A DNA stretch of 49,152 nucleotides from Tannerella sp. (GCA_031272455.1 JAISTS010000010.1:1-49152); one strand, 5' to 3'. Positions 27,011 through 37,253 are shown, numbered from the stretch's first letter. The notes: generated by a model not told the origin, from the sequence alone. A program made the numbers and translations.

Positions 27011-27116
27011 TTTTCGATTTTTTTCAAATCGCGATGTGCTTGATAATTAGCGCAATTAATGGTTTGGCACGATTTTCGTTGTAAATTTAGCATAGAACTG
27101 AAAAAAATCATACGAG

Positions 27117-28499
27117 ATGAAACAAAATACGAACAAAAAAAGAGCATTTGCCGGCGGGTTTTTACGGACAGCGGCGACAGTGGCGACAGCCCTTGCGCTC
27201 GTTTCGACAAGTCGGGCTACTGCACAGGAGAAACTCTGGACGATGGACGACTGCATCCGCTATGCGGTGGCAAACAGTCCGGCAGTGCGCCGTCAGGCTA
27301 TCGCCAACGAGACTGCCCGCGTGGAAAGCACCGCCGCTACTGCGGCATTTTTCCCGTCGATAGCCGTTGGTGTGCAGGGTCAGTACAACTTCGGACGCGC
27401 CATCGACCCCGAAACGAACACCTACGTCAACACCACGACGTTCAACAACTACTACGAAGTCGGTGCGTCGCTGCCCGTGTTCGACGGCGGAGAGCTTATC
27501 AACAAGTGGCAATTGGCGAAGCAGAACCGCCAGAAAGGGATGAACGACCTTCAAAAGGCGAAAGACGACCTCGCCCTGAAAACGATGGAGGCGTTTGTCA
27601 ATGTCGTTTACTATCGCGGGACGAGCCGTTTTGCCGAAGAGAAACTGTCCGAGAGCAACCGCATCCTCTACAAGGCTCGCCGCGAAGAAGAGCTGGGGCT
27701 GAAAGGATTAGCCGACATAGCGCAGATCGAAGCGCAGGCAGCCGCCGACGACTACAACCTGACTGCTCAGCAAAATCTCTACACCACCTCGATGCTCAAA
27801 CTCAAAGAGCTGCTCAACTTCCCGACCGACGTGGAGCTGCCCGTTGATACTGCCGCTTTCGACATCGACTATCTGCACGATGCGGCGTCGGCAACCGACA
27901 TCTTCGCGGCAGCTCAGGCGACGAACCCAACCGCCATCAGCTCGGCTTACGACGTCAAGACCGCCGATATGCAGAAACGTATCGAGCGCTCGCGGCTGTT
28001 CCCAACCATCACCTTGCAGGGCGGCGTTTACACCAGTTATTACGAAAACCTGAAAAGCGAGTCTGCGCCGATGGCATTCAATTCGCAGTTCAAGAATAAC
28101 CGAGGCGAATATATCGCGCTGGTGTTCCGGTATCCTCTGTTCGACCGCCTGTCGCAATGGACAAGCTACCGCCGCGCACGCAACAATGCGCGTATCGCAC
28201 AGGAACAGCATACCGAGACGCTCCGCCAACTCGAAACAGCCATCGCACAGGCAGTTGCCGACCGCGACGGATATGCCAAAGAGAGCGTACAGATGGAGAA
28301 GAAACTTGCTGCCGACGAAATGGCTTACCGCGTAACGCTCCGCAAGTTTGAGGAAGGGCTGATGAGTCCGCTCGACCTCCGCACGGCATCGAACGCGCTT
28401 ATCGAATCGCAAGCCAACCTGCTGCAACGTCAACTGATGTATCTGCTGAAACGACGGCTGGTGGATTATTACAGGGGAGGGGAATTGGTTGATGAGTAG
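27117..28499 (+). CDS. TolC-family outer-membrane efflux protein
   Basis: A 460-residue exported protein with a signal peptide ending near ATAQ (about residue 37), beginning EKLWTMDDCIRYAVANSP, the normal TolC-family start. It shows two halves of long helices with coiled-coil character and short beta-strand segments, the usual duplicated barrel-and-tunnel layout. TolC trimers form the outer-membrane exit duct for export pumps. It is the first gene of the operon with an adaptor and three permeases. The tandem palindromes upstream may regulate it. Two internal coiled-coil ends (MSPLDLRTASNALIESQANLL) are typical. Substrate unknown. Confidence 0.92.
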   Translation: MKQNTNKKRAFAGGFLRTAATVATALALVSTSRATAQEKLWTMDDCIRYAVANSPAVRRQAIANETARVESTAATAAFFPSIAVGVQGQYNFGRAIDPETNTYVNTTTFNNYYEVGASLPVFDGGELINKWQLAKQNRQKGMNDLQKAKDDLALKTMEAFVNVVYYRGTSRFAEEKLSESNRILYKARREEELGLKGLADIAQIEAQAAADDYNLTAQQNLYTTSMLKLKELLNFPTDVELPVDTAAFDIDYLHDAASATDIFAAAQATNPTAISSAYDVKTADMQKRIERSRLFPTITLQGGVYTSYYENLKSESAPMAFNSQFKNNRGEYIALVFRYPLFDRLSQWTSYRRARNNARIAQEQHTETLRQLETAIAQAVADRDGYAKESVQMEKKLAADEMAYRVTLRKFEEGLMSPLDLRTASNALIESQANLLQRQLMYLLKRRLVDYYRGGELVDE

Positions 28500-28600
28500 A
28501 TAGTAGTAAGTAGTTAGTAATAATAAGTGGTAAACGGTTAAACGGTGCAGGGTGCACGAAAATCTATCGAGTAGTTTACCGTGAACCGTGAACCAAATTA
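28500..28600 (+). repeat. Composite intergenic repeat, copy 1
   Basis: The 113-bp gap between the TolC gene and the adaptor gene contains stop-rich TAGTAAGTAG words, then GGTAAAC/GGTTAAAC units, then a GTGAACC duplication ending in CCAAAT. The same ordered parts recur after the last permease gene at 37049-37165. Confidence 0.5.
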
Positions 28601-28612
28601 AATAACAAAGTC

Positions 28613-29866
28613 ATGGACATTATTTTAGAAAAGAAAAAAGGCATCCGGAAGAAACATCTTCCTTACATTATTGGCGGCGCGGTATTGCTGGCGCTTATCG
28701 TGTGGCTCATCTTCGGCGACCATTCGTCAACGCTGCGTATCGACGCGCGGGGTGTGAGCATCGCCGACGTCAAACGCGACCTGTTTAACGACTTCGTGCG
28801 TGTTGACGGGCAGGTACAGCCTATCACCGTCGTACAGTTAAGTCCCGAAGAAGGCGGCGTAGTGCAGGAGCGCGTTGTCGAAGAAGGGGCGCAGGTGCGT
28901 CGCGGCGACATCATAGTCCGCCTGAGCAATTCGGCGCTCGACCTGCAAATACTCAACGCCGAAGCCGAACTCGCCGAGAAGCAAAATTTCCTGCGTAACA
29001 CTCAGGTTACGATGGAGCAGGACAAGCTGAACAACCAGAATGAACGGCTGCAACGCGAACTCGAAACGGTACGTACCCGCCGCGCCTTCGAGCAGCAGGA
29101 GAAACTGTACAACGAGCGTCTTATCGCCCGCGAAGACTTCCTGAAAGCGAAAGAAGACTACGAACTCGCCATGCGCCGCCAGACGCTTATCCTCGAACGC
29201 CTGCGTCAGGACAGCATCTACCGCTCGTTGCAGGTTGACCAGATGGAAGACAATCTGGCGAATATGCGCCTTAACGTACTGCTTATCCGCGAACGCAAGG
29301 AGCATCTCAACATACGCTCGCAGATCGACGGCGAACTGGGCTTGCTCGACGTGGTACTGGGACAGAACGTTTCGCCCGGACAAAAAATCGGACAGATCAA
29401 CGACCTGTCGGACTACAAGATCGAGGCGATGATCGACGAGCATTATATCGACCGCGTGCGCACAGGTCTCAACGCCACCTTCGAGCGGCAGGGCGCACAG
29501 TTCGCGCTCGTCGTCCGCAAGGTATTCCCCGAAGTGCGCGACGGACGGTTCCGTACCGAATTTGTCTTCACCGGCGAACGCCCCGACAATATCCGCAGCG
29601 GACAGACATATTACATCAACCTCGAACTCGGACAGGCGGCTGAAAGCGTCATCATACCCAAAGGCACTTTCTTCCAGACGACGGGCGGCAACTGGATATT
29701 CGTCCTCAACGAGAACGGCACCCGCGCCCACCGCCGCAGTATCCGCATCGGACGGCAAAACCCGCAGTACTACGAAGTTACCGAAGGGCTGCAACCCGGC
29801 GAGCGCGTTATCATCTCAGGTTATGAGAGCTATAAAGACAACGAAGTATTAATTCTGGAAAAATAA
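28613..29866 (+). CDS. HlyD/MacA-type periplasmic adaptor
   Basis: A 417-residue membrane-fusion protein with one N-terminal transmembrane anchor (about 18-34). It then has a biotinyl-lipoyl-like half motif (GGVVQERVVEEGAQVRRGDIIV), a long alpha-helical hairpin (about 105-225), a second half-lipoyl segment (DGELGLLDVVLGQNVSPGQ) and a beta-barrel plus membrane-proximal domain. The order matches adaptors that join an inner-membrane pump to TolC. The next gene, the first permease, begins 4 bp after its stop, so they are likely translated together. It lacks any enzymatic motif. Confidence 0.92.
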   Translation: MDIILEKKKGIRKKHLPYIIGGAVLLALIVWLIFGDHSSTLRIDARGVSIADVKRDLFNDFVRVDGQVQPITVVQLSPEEGGVVQERVVEEGAQVRRGDIIVRLSNSALDLQILNAEAELAEKQNFLRNTQVTMEQDKLNNQNERLQRELETVRTRRAFEQQEKLYNERLIAREDFLKAKEDYELAMRRQTLILERLRQDSIYRSLQVDQMEDNLANMRLNVLLIRERKEHLNIRSQIDGELGLLDVVLGQNVSPGQKIGQINDLSDYKIEAMIDEHYIDRVRTGLNATFERQGAQFALVVRKVFPEVRDGRFRTEFVFTGERPDNIRSGQTYYINLELGQAAESVIIPKGTFFQTTGGNWIFVLNENGTRAHRRSIRIGRQNPQYYEVTEGLQPGERVIISGYESYKDNEVLILEK

Positions 29867-29870
29867 AACT

Positions 29871-32270
29871 ATGAAAACCCTTATCAAGGCGTTCCGCACG
29901 CTGTTTAAACGCGGACATAACAATTTCATCAAAATAGCATCGCTGAGCACAGGGCTGGCTATCGGCTTCGTACTGCTTTCGCAGGTCAACCTCGACCTCT
30001 CGTACGAAGATTTCTATCCCAACCTCGACCGCACCTATATCATCGAGTCGCGCTATGTGATGGGCAACGATAAATTGGACTTCACCCAGACCAGCGGCGG
30101 CATTCCCGTCGCGATGAAAGAGATGATTCCCGAAGTCGAAGTCGCCACGCGCATGACCGACCTGAACCAGGGCGTCATCGTTACGTCCGAACAGGTGAAA
30201 CTCAAAGCCGAGAGCATACTTGCCGACACCTGTTTCTACGATGTGCTGCCGCGTCCGGTGCTTGCCGGCAATGTGAAAGATGTGCTCTCGCGCCCGCTCT
30301 ACGCGATGATCAGCCGCACTCTGGCAGAGAATATGGGCGGGATAGATAAGGCTATGGGGCAGACTTTCTATCAGGAAGAAAACCCGCAGGCGACGCTCAC
30401 CGTCGGAGGCGTTTTTGAAGACGTGCCCTACAACAGCGATATCCGCTACGACGTCATCGTTTCGCTCGCTTCTATCGGCTCGTATATGTACGACGGCAGT
30501 ATGAATTATCTTGGCAACGACCGTTACAAGGGCTTCGTGCGCCTTATTCCCGGCGTCAGCGCCGACGATGTGCAACCTGCTATCGACGAGCTGCGCAAGA
30601 AAGTAAACCCCGACGATATGCTGGCAAAATTCAACGCTAAGATAGACTACCGCCTGCTGCCCTTCGCCGAGCAACATACCAACGACGCCTCGGTGCGCCC
30701 GATGATACTTATCCTCTCGATACTCGCGTTCGCTATGCTGTTTACGGCAGTGATGAACTATGTGTTAGTCGTCATCTCGGCGCTCGTAGGGCGTTCAAAA
30801 GAGATGGCTGTACACAAATGCTACGGCGCGACGGCAACAAATATCTACGGACGTATGTTTGCCGAGACTTTCGCCGCATTGCTGCTGTCGGTAGTGATAG
30901 CCGCCTTTGCGATTGCCGCCCTGAGCGGACAGATACGCTCGCTGCTCGGCACCCGTGTCGAAGATCTGATCACGATGAAATGCCTGCTGCTGCTCGGCGC
31001 TGTCGTAGCGGTGGTGTTTGTGGTGGCAGCCATAGCGCCCGCCTACCTCTACGCCCGTATCCCCGTGTCGGTCGCCTTCCGCAGATATACCGAAAGCAAA
31101 CGCTACTGGAAGCTCGGCTTGCTGTTTATACAGTTTATCGCCGCAGGATTTTTTGTTACGCTGCTGACGGTCGTCGGACGGCAATACACCTTTATGGTCA
31201 ACGACGATCCCGGGTACAGCTACGACCGCGTGGCATATACCAACATCGCCGGCGTCAACGAGGAGCTGCGCCGCAAAGTGGTTGACGAGCTGTCGCGCCT
31301 GCCTGAGGTCGAAGCCCTGACGACGGCTGACGGACTGCCAATGCAGGGGCACGGCGGCGAGATGGCATCCGTTCCTGACAAACGCGAAGAGACATCATTT
31401 AATATATGCGATATGCGAAGCGTCAGCGACGGCTTTCTCGACCTGATGCAGATACGACTTGCCGAAGGACGAAATTTCGTCGAAGGCACAGGCGAGTCGC
31501 ACGATATATTGGTGAGCCGCAGCTTTGTAACGAAGATGCAGGAGTTCGAGTCCGACTGGAAAGAAGGCGCCATTGGCAAAAGCATACTCGTTTCGGGACA
31601 CGGCTTTATAAAAAACGACGAGGGCGAAGAAATTCAACAACCACTCACCGTCGTCGGCGTATATGAAGATGTGCGCTGCGGATATATCGGAGCTGAGGAC
31701 ACCCGCCCGTCAGCGATGTTCTACTCCAACAGTCCGCGTCCCAACATCATCATCAAACTGCACGCCCTGACGCCCGAAACGATGGCGAAAGTGCGCGAAA
31801 CGATAGCCGACATCATCTCCACACGCGATATCGAAGTCTATTCATACGCTACTGAGATGCGAGGGCTGTATCGCGCCCAGCTGCGTTTTCGCGACGGCGT
31901 GCTGGTCGGCGGCATCGTTACGCTAATTCTCTGCCTCGCCGGATTGGTGGGTTACACAGCCGACGAGATAAGCCGTCGCCGCAAGGAACTTGCCATCCGC
32001 AAAATCAACGGCGCGACGCTGCTCGACGTGCTTGGACTGTTCGTCCGCGACGTGCTGCGTATGGCTCTGCCGGCGCTCGTCATCGGCGGATTAGCGGCTT
32101 ATTTCACCTCGTCGCGCTGGTTGCAGATGTTCGAGGAGAAAGCTAACTTCCCCGCCCTGCTCTATCTCGCCTGCGGCATCGCGCTGCTGTGCATCATCCT
32201 CACCGCCGTCAGCCTCAACTGCTATCGGGCGGCTAATGAGAATCCGGCAGTAAATATTAAAAGTGAATAG
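29871..32270 (+). CDS. MacB-type ABC permease (FtsX domains), 1 of 3
   Basis: A 799-residue inner-membrane permease. An N-terminal transmembrane helix (about 23-40) precedes a large periplasmic MacB core domain. A first FtsX-type group of transmembrane helices lies at about 280-420. A second periplasmic segment follows, and a second FtsX group lies near 670-790, ending ANENPAVNIKSE. The two-domain layout and the RRKELAIRKINGAT loop are typical of mechanotransmission-type (MacB/FtsX) permeases. No Walker A or B motif is present, so it needs a separate ATPase. It starts 4 bp after the adaptor gene and is followed 34 bp later by a paralogue. Confidence 0.92.
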   Translation: MKTLIKAFRTLFKRGHNNFIKIASLSTGLAIGFVLLSQVNLDLSYEDFYPNLDRTYIIESRYVMGNDKLDFTQTSGGIPVAMKEMIPEVEVATRMTDLNQGVIVTSEQVKLKAESILADTCFYDVLPRPVLAGNVKDVLSRPLYAMISRTLAENMGGIDKAMGQTFYQEENPQATLTVGGVFEDVPYNSDIRYDVIVSLASIGSYMYDGSMNYLGNDRYKGFVRLIPGVSADDVQPAIDELRKKVNPDDMLAKFNAKIDYRLLPFAEQHTNDASVRPMILILSILAFAMLFTAVMNYVLVVISALVGRSKEMAVHKCYGATATNIYGRMFAETFAALLLSVVIAAFAIAALSGQIRSLLGTRVEDLITMKCLLLLGAVVAVVFVVAAIAPAYLYARIPVSVAFRRYTESKRYWKLGLLFIQFIAAGFFVTLLTVVGRQYTFMVNDDPGYSYDRVAYTNIAGVNEELRRKVVDELSRLPEVEALTTADGLPMQGHGGEMASVPDKREETSFNICDMRSVSDGFLDLMQIRLAEGRNFVEGTGESHDILVSRSFVTKMQEFESDWKEGAIGKSILVSGHGFIKNDEGEEIQQPLTVVGVYEDVRCGYIGAEDTRPSAMFYSNSPRPNIIIKLHALTPETMAKVRETIADIISTRDIEVYSYATEMRGLYRAQLRFRDGVLVGGIVTLILCLAGLVGYTADEISRRRKELAIRKINGATLLDVLGLFVRDVLRMALPALVIGGLAAYFTSSRWLQMFEEKANFPALLYLACGIALLCIILTAVSLNCYRAANENPAVNIKSE

Positions 32271-32304
32271 ACAGTAAAAAAGTAAAAAATAAAACCAAAA
32301 AAAC

Positions 32305-34641
32305 ATGAAACAGTTTATTAGAAATTTTAACAAACAGAAAGTAGTTGGATCGTTGAATATTTGCAGTTTAAGTCTTGGCGTGATGGTTGCCGTCATTGTC
32401 GGGCTTTGGACTATCAACGAGTTGTCGTTCGACAGGTTTCACGCCAACAGCGACAACATTTATCGCATTAATCTGCAAGCAACGCTGAACAATCAGGTGG
32501 CGAAAGTAGGCTCAACCTACCGTCCTCTCGGCGAAACGGCAAAAGCCGAACTGCCTCAAATCAAGGATATGACGCGCTTTTACTATTTGACCGATGATAT
32601 CCACATCGGGACAGAATTTTTCAGCGCGGTTCACCTTCTTGCGGCTGATGCTAACTTTTTCACCTTCTTCACCTTTCCGCTCGACGAAGGCAATCCCGCC
32701 GATGTGCTTGCTGCGCCCGATCGTATCGTCGTCAGTCGCTCGGCAGTAAACCGATACTTCGGTGGCGCCGACCCTACGGGACAGCGCGTCGAAGTGTGGG
32801 GCAAGAGCTTCACCGTCAGCGGAATAATGAAAGATATGCCCGACAATTCGAGCATACAAACCGATTTTGTGCTGCCGTTCTTCGACTGGATACTTACTAA
32901 ATCGTGGGCAGAAAACGACGGATATCTGACGTTCTTCAATATTGACCGGACGACGGATATCGCTGCGCTCGAAGCCTCGCTGACCGACATTCTTCACCGC
33001 GAAATGCCGTTAATAAAAGATATAAACGGATCTTACCTGCTCGAACCGCTCAGCGATATGCATTTCAGCGGCGGAGGATTTATTGGCGAAAGGATACTGA
33101 AAGGCAACAAATCGCTCGTGATGATTTTTATGCTTATCGCGCTGATTATATTGGTAATAGCCTGTATCAACTTTACCAATCTCTTTATTTCCACTTCGTT
33201 TATCCGAGCGAAAACGATAGGAGTGAAGAAAGCTCACGGCGCCGACAACCGTTCGCTGATCACCGGATTCTATGGCGAAACGGCTTTCTATGTCCTCATT
33301 TCCATCGCCATAGGATTATTCCTCGCCAACCTCGCGCTGCCGCTGTTCAACGATTTTGTGCAGGCGCATATCGAGATCAACCCGCTGTCGGCGCAGCTGT
33401 ACGTGTTTCTTGCCGCGCTTTTTGTGCTGACAACGCTGCTCGCAGGCTCGTTTCCGGCGTTCTATATGACAAAGTTCAACCCCGTCGAGACGCTCTTCGG
33501 ACGCTTCCGCGGCAAAAACGTATCGCTCTTTCAGAAATCGCTTATCATAGTGCAGTTTACCGCTTCGATAGCGATCCTGACCACCGTACTGTTTATGCGC
33601 CGACAGGTCGATTATATGGTCAACTACGATCTTGGTTTCGACCGCGAAAACATCCTCTACATACAGCCTCCCTACACTTTTGCTCAGGATTTTGAATCTT
33701 TCCGCGACGAAATGATGAAAGAACCTGCCATCACCGACGTTACAAGGTCAAGCGCTATGCTTACAAATTGGAATAACGGCTGGGTAATCGCCAACCAAGG
33801 CTCGACCGAAGGAGTGCTTATGGACATCGTGTTTGTCAAAGAAAATTATTTCGACTTTATGGGGATGCAGATTATCGACGGCGAAAACCCGTTCCCTAAC
33901 GAAACGGCTGCCTCCACGACGATTACGCCTGTGGTGATCAACGAAAGCGCGGCAAAACTGCTCGACCTGCAATCGCCCGTCAATTCCGTTCTTATAGCTA
34001 ACAGCGAAGACCAGCTTGTCGTCAAGGGCGTGCTGCGCAATGCCTACGTCCGCTCGCTGCGCGATAACGTTGACCCGCAGATTTATATCAAGGATTATGA
34101 TAACTCCTACTCGAAGCCCATATTTTTCAAGATCAAGGGCGACCCGCAACGGGCAATCGCCGCCATCAGCGCAAAATGGGAAGCAGCAGGCGTCGAACGA
34201 GCGTTTGAATATCACTACCTCGACGACACCTACCGCGAGCTGTACAAATCGGAAATGAACGCGGGACGCATCTTTATCTTCGCTATGCTGATCACTATGC
34301 TGATTAGCGTCGCCGGACTGTTTGCTATGGCTTTCTACGCCACCCAGCGCCGCATCCGCGAGATTTCACTCCGCAAAGTGCACGGCGCCACACTACGCGA
34401 CCTGCTTATCCTGCTTAACAAAGATTTCGTCCTCTGGGTCGTCATATCCTTTGTCCTCGCCTGCCCGATAGCCTATTTCGGTCTGCGCGAATGGCTCGAC
34501 GGCTTCACCGTACATACTTCATTGAGCCTATGGCTGTTTATCCTCGTCGGCGTCGTAACGCTTCTCATCGCCCTGCTGACGACAAGCTGGCAGACATGGA
34601 AAACAGCTATGACTAATCCGGCTAAAACTTTACGAAGCTAA
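32305..34641 (+). CDS. MacB-type ABC permease (FtsX domains), 2 of 3
   Basis: A 778-residue paralogue of the preceding permease with the same layout: N-terminal transmembrane helix, MacB-like periplasmic domain with FSVSGIMKDMPDNSSIQTDF-like features, FtsX helices near 270-420, a second periplasmic segment and final FtsX helices near 665-770. The loop REISLRKVHGATLRDLL matches the coupling-helix region of the family, which contacts the ATPase. It has no ATP-binding motif. The 34-bp spacer before it is A-rich. Three non-identical permeases in tandem suggest hetero-oligomers or several related substrates. Confidence 0.92.
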   Translation: MKQFIRNFNKQKVVGSLNICSLSLGVMVAVIVGLWTINELSFDRFHANSDNIYRINLQATLNNQVAKVGSTYRPLGETAKAELPQIKDMTRFYYLTDDIHIGTEFFSAVHLLAADANFFTFFTFPLDEGNPADVLAAPDRIVVSRSAVNRYFGGADPTGQRVEVWGKSFTVSGIMKDMPDNSSIQTDFVLPFFDWILTKSWAENDGYLTFFNIDRTTDIAALEASLTDILHREMPLIKDINGSYLLEPLSDMHFSGGGFIGERILKGNKSLVMIFMLIALIILVIACINFTNLFISTSFIRAKTIGVKKAHGADNRSLITGFYGETAFYVLISIAIGLFLANLALPLFNDFVQAHIEINPLSAQLYVFLAALFVLTTLLAGSFPAFYMTKFNPVETLFGRFRGKNVSLFQKSLIIVQFTASIAILTTVLFMRRQVDYMVNYDLGFDRENILYIQPPYTFAQDFESFRDEMMKEPAITDVTRSSAMLTNWNNGWVIANQGSTEGVLMDIVFVKENYFDFMGMQIIDGENPFPNETAASTTITPVVINESAAKLLDLQSPVNSVLIANSEDQLVVKGVLRNAYVRSLRDNVDPQIYIKDYDNSYSKPIFFKIKGDPQRAIAAISAKWEAAGVERAFEYHYLDDTYRELYKSEMNAGRIFIFAMLITMLISVAGLFAMAFYATQRRIREISLRKVHGATLRDLLILLNKDFVLWVVISFVLACPIAYFGLREWLDGFTVHTSLSLWLFILVGVVTLLIALLTTSWQTWKTAMTNPAKTLRS

Positions 34642-34681
34642 TAGCCTGATAATTAAAAATTAAGAATTAAAATTATAAACA

Positions 34682-37048
34682 ATGAAGACTATAATCAGGA
34701 ATTTATTGAGTATTGTCAGGCGTTTTCGCGTGGCGACGGTGTTGAATATTTTCGGGCTGTCGGTGGCTTTCGCCGCTTTTATCGTGATAATGATACAGGT
34801 AACCTTCGAGCGCAGCTACGACCGCTGTCATCCTAAGGCAGAACGCATTTTTCGGGCGGATTTCGTCAGCTCCGCAGGCGTAGGCATCCCCGAAGAGATC
34901 CTGCCGCGACAGTTTGCCAATGCCCTCATCACCTCGTCGGCGCATATCGAAGCCGGCACACCGATAGTCTTAATCGACGAATGGCTGGGCGAAACGCATA
35001 TCCTGACGGGCGACAGCTCCGACTTGCACGGCTTCAACGAGCCTTACGAACTGTGCTATCCCGACATCACACGTATGTTCGGGTTTGAATTTGTCGAAGG
35101 CACTGGCGACTGCCTCAGCGACCCCGAAAAAGTCATCATCCCGTCGAGCATGGCAAAGCGTATGTTCGGCAACGAATCGGCTATAGGCAAACAGATCCAT
35201 TCCGATACGCCCTTCGATATGAAAGACCGTATGACGAGCCTGACCGTCGGCGGTGTGTATCGCGATTTCCCTGATAATACGCAGATTAAGAACGTCATCT
35301 ATACCGCGATAGACCATACCGAATCGCAATCGTGGGGAGAGTCGAATTTTATGTGCTACGTGCTGCTCGACAACAAATCGGCGGCGGCACAGGTGGAAGC
35401 CGAGCTTAACCGTTCGTTCGATTTCTCCGCCACCAATCTTCCCGATACGCATATCCGGCTGACGGCGCTCACCGATATCTATTTCAGCGGCACAGGACTT
35501 CGCACCGGCAGCGCCAACACCGTACGCCTGCTGTTTGCCATCGCCCTGCTTGTGCTCGTCATCGCGGCTATCAATTATATGAATTTCAGCATCGCAATGA
35601 CGCCGATGCGTATCCGTTCAATCAATACTCAGAAAATTCTCGGCAGCTCCGACGCTGCTCTGCGCCGCGCTCTCGTCGCCGAAGCGCTGATTATCGCCCT
35701 CATTTCATGGATTTTAGCCATCTTTATCGTCGAAGGACTTGCCGAATACAACATTCTGTCGTTCTTCGACGCCGACCTGCATATCCAATCCCATATCCCG
35801 CTCGTCGCCGCCACAGGCGCGGTGGCTGTTATTATCGGTCTGGTAGCAGGCATTTATCCGGCTTTCTATGCCACCTCGTTCAAGCCCGCGCTCGTACTCA
35901 AAGGCAGCTTCGGGCTGTCGCCCGCCGGTCGCCGACTGCGCACCGCACTTATCGGGATGCAGTATGTCATCTCTATCGGACTGATTATCGCCGCCTCGTT
36001 TATCCAACTGCAAGGGCGGTATATGCGCACTTTCGATCAGGGCTTCGACAAGGAACAGATCGCCATCGTGAAAATCAACCGCAATATGTACGTCAACCGC
36101 GATACCTACACCAACCGGATGAAAGAATATGCAGGGATAGACGACGTAGCCTTCTCGCAGCAAAAATTCGGGGGCGCCGATATGTACGCCACTTGGAGCT
36201 ACGAATATCAGGACAAACTGATCAATGCCTTCACCGTAATTGCCAGCTCTAACTTCCTCGACGTGATGGGTATTCCGATAACATCGGGACGCGATTTCCT
36301 ACCCGGCGAAATGGATGCGTTCAACTTTGAAGCCATCCTGAGCAAACCGGTAGCCAACTATTTCGACGTCAGCGAGGGCGACCGGCTCCGCGTGTTCGGC
36401 GGACGGATAGACGCAAATGTGGTGGGTATGGTCGATGAACTGAAAATGTCGTCGCTGCGCCATGGCGAAGACAAAATTGTTTTCCTCAAAGGCATCAGGG
36501 TGGATATGCTCCCCTACTCCTATATCCGCATCAAGGCAGGCGCCAATGTGTTCGATGCCGTAGAGCATATCCGCCGAAGCGTGGCGGCTATCGACCCAAC
36601 CTATCCCGTTGATGTGGAGTTCTACGACGCAGTCTTCAACGAACTGTATCAAAAGGAAGAAAACCTGAACAAAAGCATTTCACTGCTAAGCCTTTTAGCG
36701 ATAATCATTTCCATAGTCGGCGTGTTCGGCTTGGTGCTCTTTGAAACAGAATATCGCCGCAAGGAAATCGGCATCCGCAAGGTGTTCGGCTCAACTACGG
36801 GCGAAATTCTTATCCGCTTCAACAAAGTTTATGTGCGAATTTTGTGCATCTGCTTTGTCATCGCCGCGCCCTTGGCGTGGTATGGCGTGCACCGCTGGCT
36901 CGAAAACTTCGCCTACAAGACGCCGATGTATGTCTGGGTCTATGCCCTCGCATTCCTGATAGTGCTGATCCTGACCGTCGCCACCGTAACCTTCCAAAAC
37001 TGGCAGGCGGCACGCAGCAATCCGGTGGAGAGCATTAAAAGCGAGTAG
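34682..37048 (+). CDS. MacB-type ABC permease (FtsX domains), 3 of 3
   Basis: A 788-residue permease of the same type: N-terminal helix (about 18-38), periplasmic MacB core with VGGVYRDFPDNTQIKNVI, FtsX helices at about 285-430, a second periplasmic stretch, and C-terminal helices near 675-775 with the coupling loop RRKEIGIRKVFGSTTGEIL. It ends NPVESIKSE like its paralogues. It follows permease 2 after 40 bp of AT-rich spacer. It is the last gene of the operon, and downstream the strand carries only repeats and a gene remnant. No ATPase gene is found anywhere in the operon. Confidence 0.92.
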   Translation: MKTIIRNLLSIVRRFRVATVLNIFGLSVAFAAFIVIMIQVTFERSYDRCHPKAERIFRADFVSSAGVGIPEEILPRQFANALITSSAHIEAGTPIVLIDEWLGETHILTGDSSDLHGFNEPYELCYPDITRMFGFEFVEGTGDCLSDPEKVIIPSSMAKRMFGNESAIGKQIHSDTPFDMKDRMTSLTVGGVYRDFPDNTQIKNVIYTAIDHTESQSWGESNFMCYVLLDNKSAAAQVEAELNRSFDFSATNLPDTHIRLTALTDIYFSGTGLRTGSANTVRLLFAIALLVLVIAAINYMNFSIAMTPMRIRSINTQKILGSSDAALRRALVAEALIIALISWILAIFIVEGLAEYNILSFFDADLHIQSHIPLVAATGAVAVIIGLVAGIYPAFYATSFKPALVLKGSFGLSPAGRRLRTALIGMQYVISIGLIIAASFIQLQGRYMRTFDQGFDKEQIAIVKINRNMYVNRDTYTNRMKEYAGIDDVAFSQQKFGGADMYATWSYEYQDKLINAFTVIASSNFLDVMGIPITSGRDFLPGEMDAFNFEAILSKPVANYFDVSEGDRLRVFGGRIDANVVGMVDELKMSSLRHGEDKIVFLKGIRVDMLPYSYIRIKAGANVFDAVEHIRRSVAAIDPTYPVDVEFYDAVFNELYQKEENLNKSISLLSLLAIIISIVGVFGLVLFETEYRRKEIGIRKVFGSTTGEILIRFNKVYVRILCICFVIAAPLAWYGVHRWLENFAYKTPMYVWVYALAFLIVLILTVATVTFQNWQAARSNPVESIKSE

Positions 37049-37165
37049 TTAGTAGTCAGTAGATAGTAGAGGGTTGAACGGTTAAACGGTTAAACGGTTG
37101 AACGGTTAAACAATTAAACGTTGAATCAAATCCCCAACACCGTGTACCGTGCACCGTGCACCAAA
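37049..37165 (+). repeat. Composite intergenic repeat, copy 2, with 8-bp tandem units
   Basis: After the last permease stop lie TAGTAGTCAG-like words, then six tandem 8-bp units (five GGTTRAAC plus AATTAAAC) at 37072-37119, then ACCGTG-TACCGTG-type repeats ending in CACCAAAT. The same components in the same order are at 28500-28600. Confidence 0.6.
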
Positions 37166-37223
37166 TATCCCGTGTACTAAAAATAATATTACGCCATTTA
37201 TCCATTTTCTCAAAAACAATTCC

Positions 37224-37231
37224 TATCTTTG
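37224..37231 (+). promoter_or_regulatory. Promoter -7 element upstream of antitoxin-like remnant
   Basis: TATCTTTG fits TAnnTTTG, 22 bp before the ATG at 37254. No clear TTTG lies at the expected distance upstream. Confidence 0.45.
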
Positions 37232-37253
37232 TCTCGAATTTAAAGGCACCTAT

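Noticed and set aside
27063-27089. Standard promoter for the TolC gene (TTTG and TAAATTTA)
   Set aside because: The spacing is 15 bp and the second element lacks the final G; too weak to call.
37072-37119. Possible CRISPR-like array (short regular repeats)
   Set aside because: The units are 8 bp, directly adjacent, with no spacers; this is a tandem microsatellite-type repeat.
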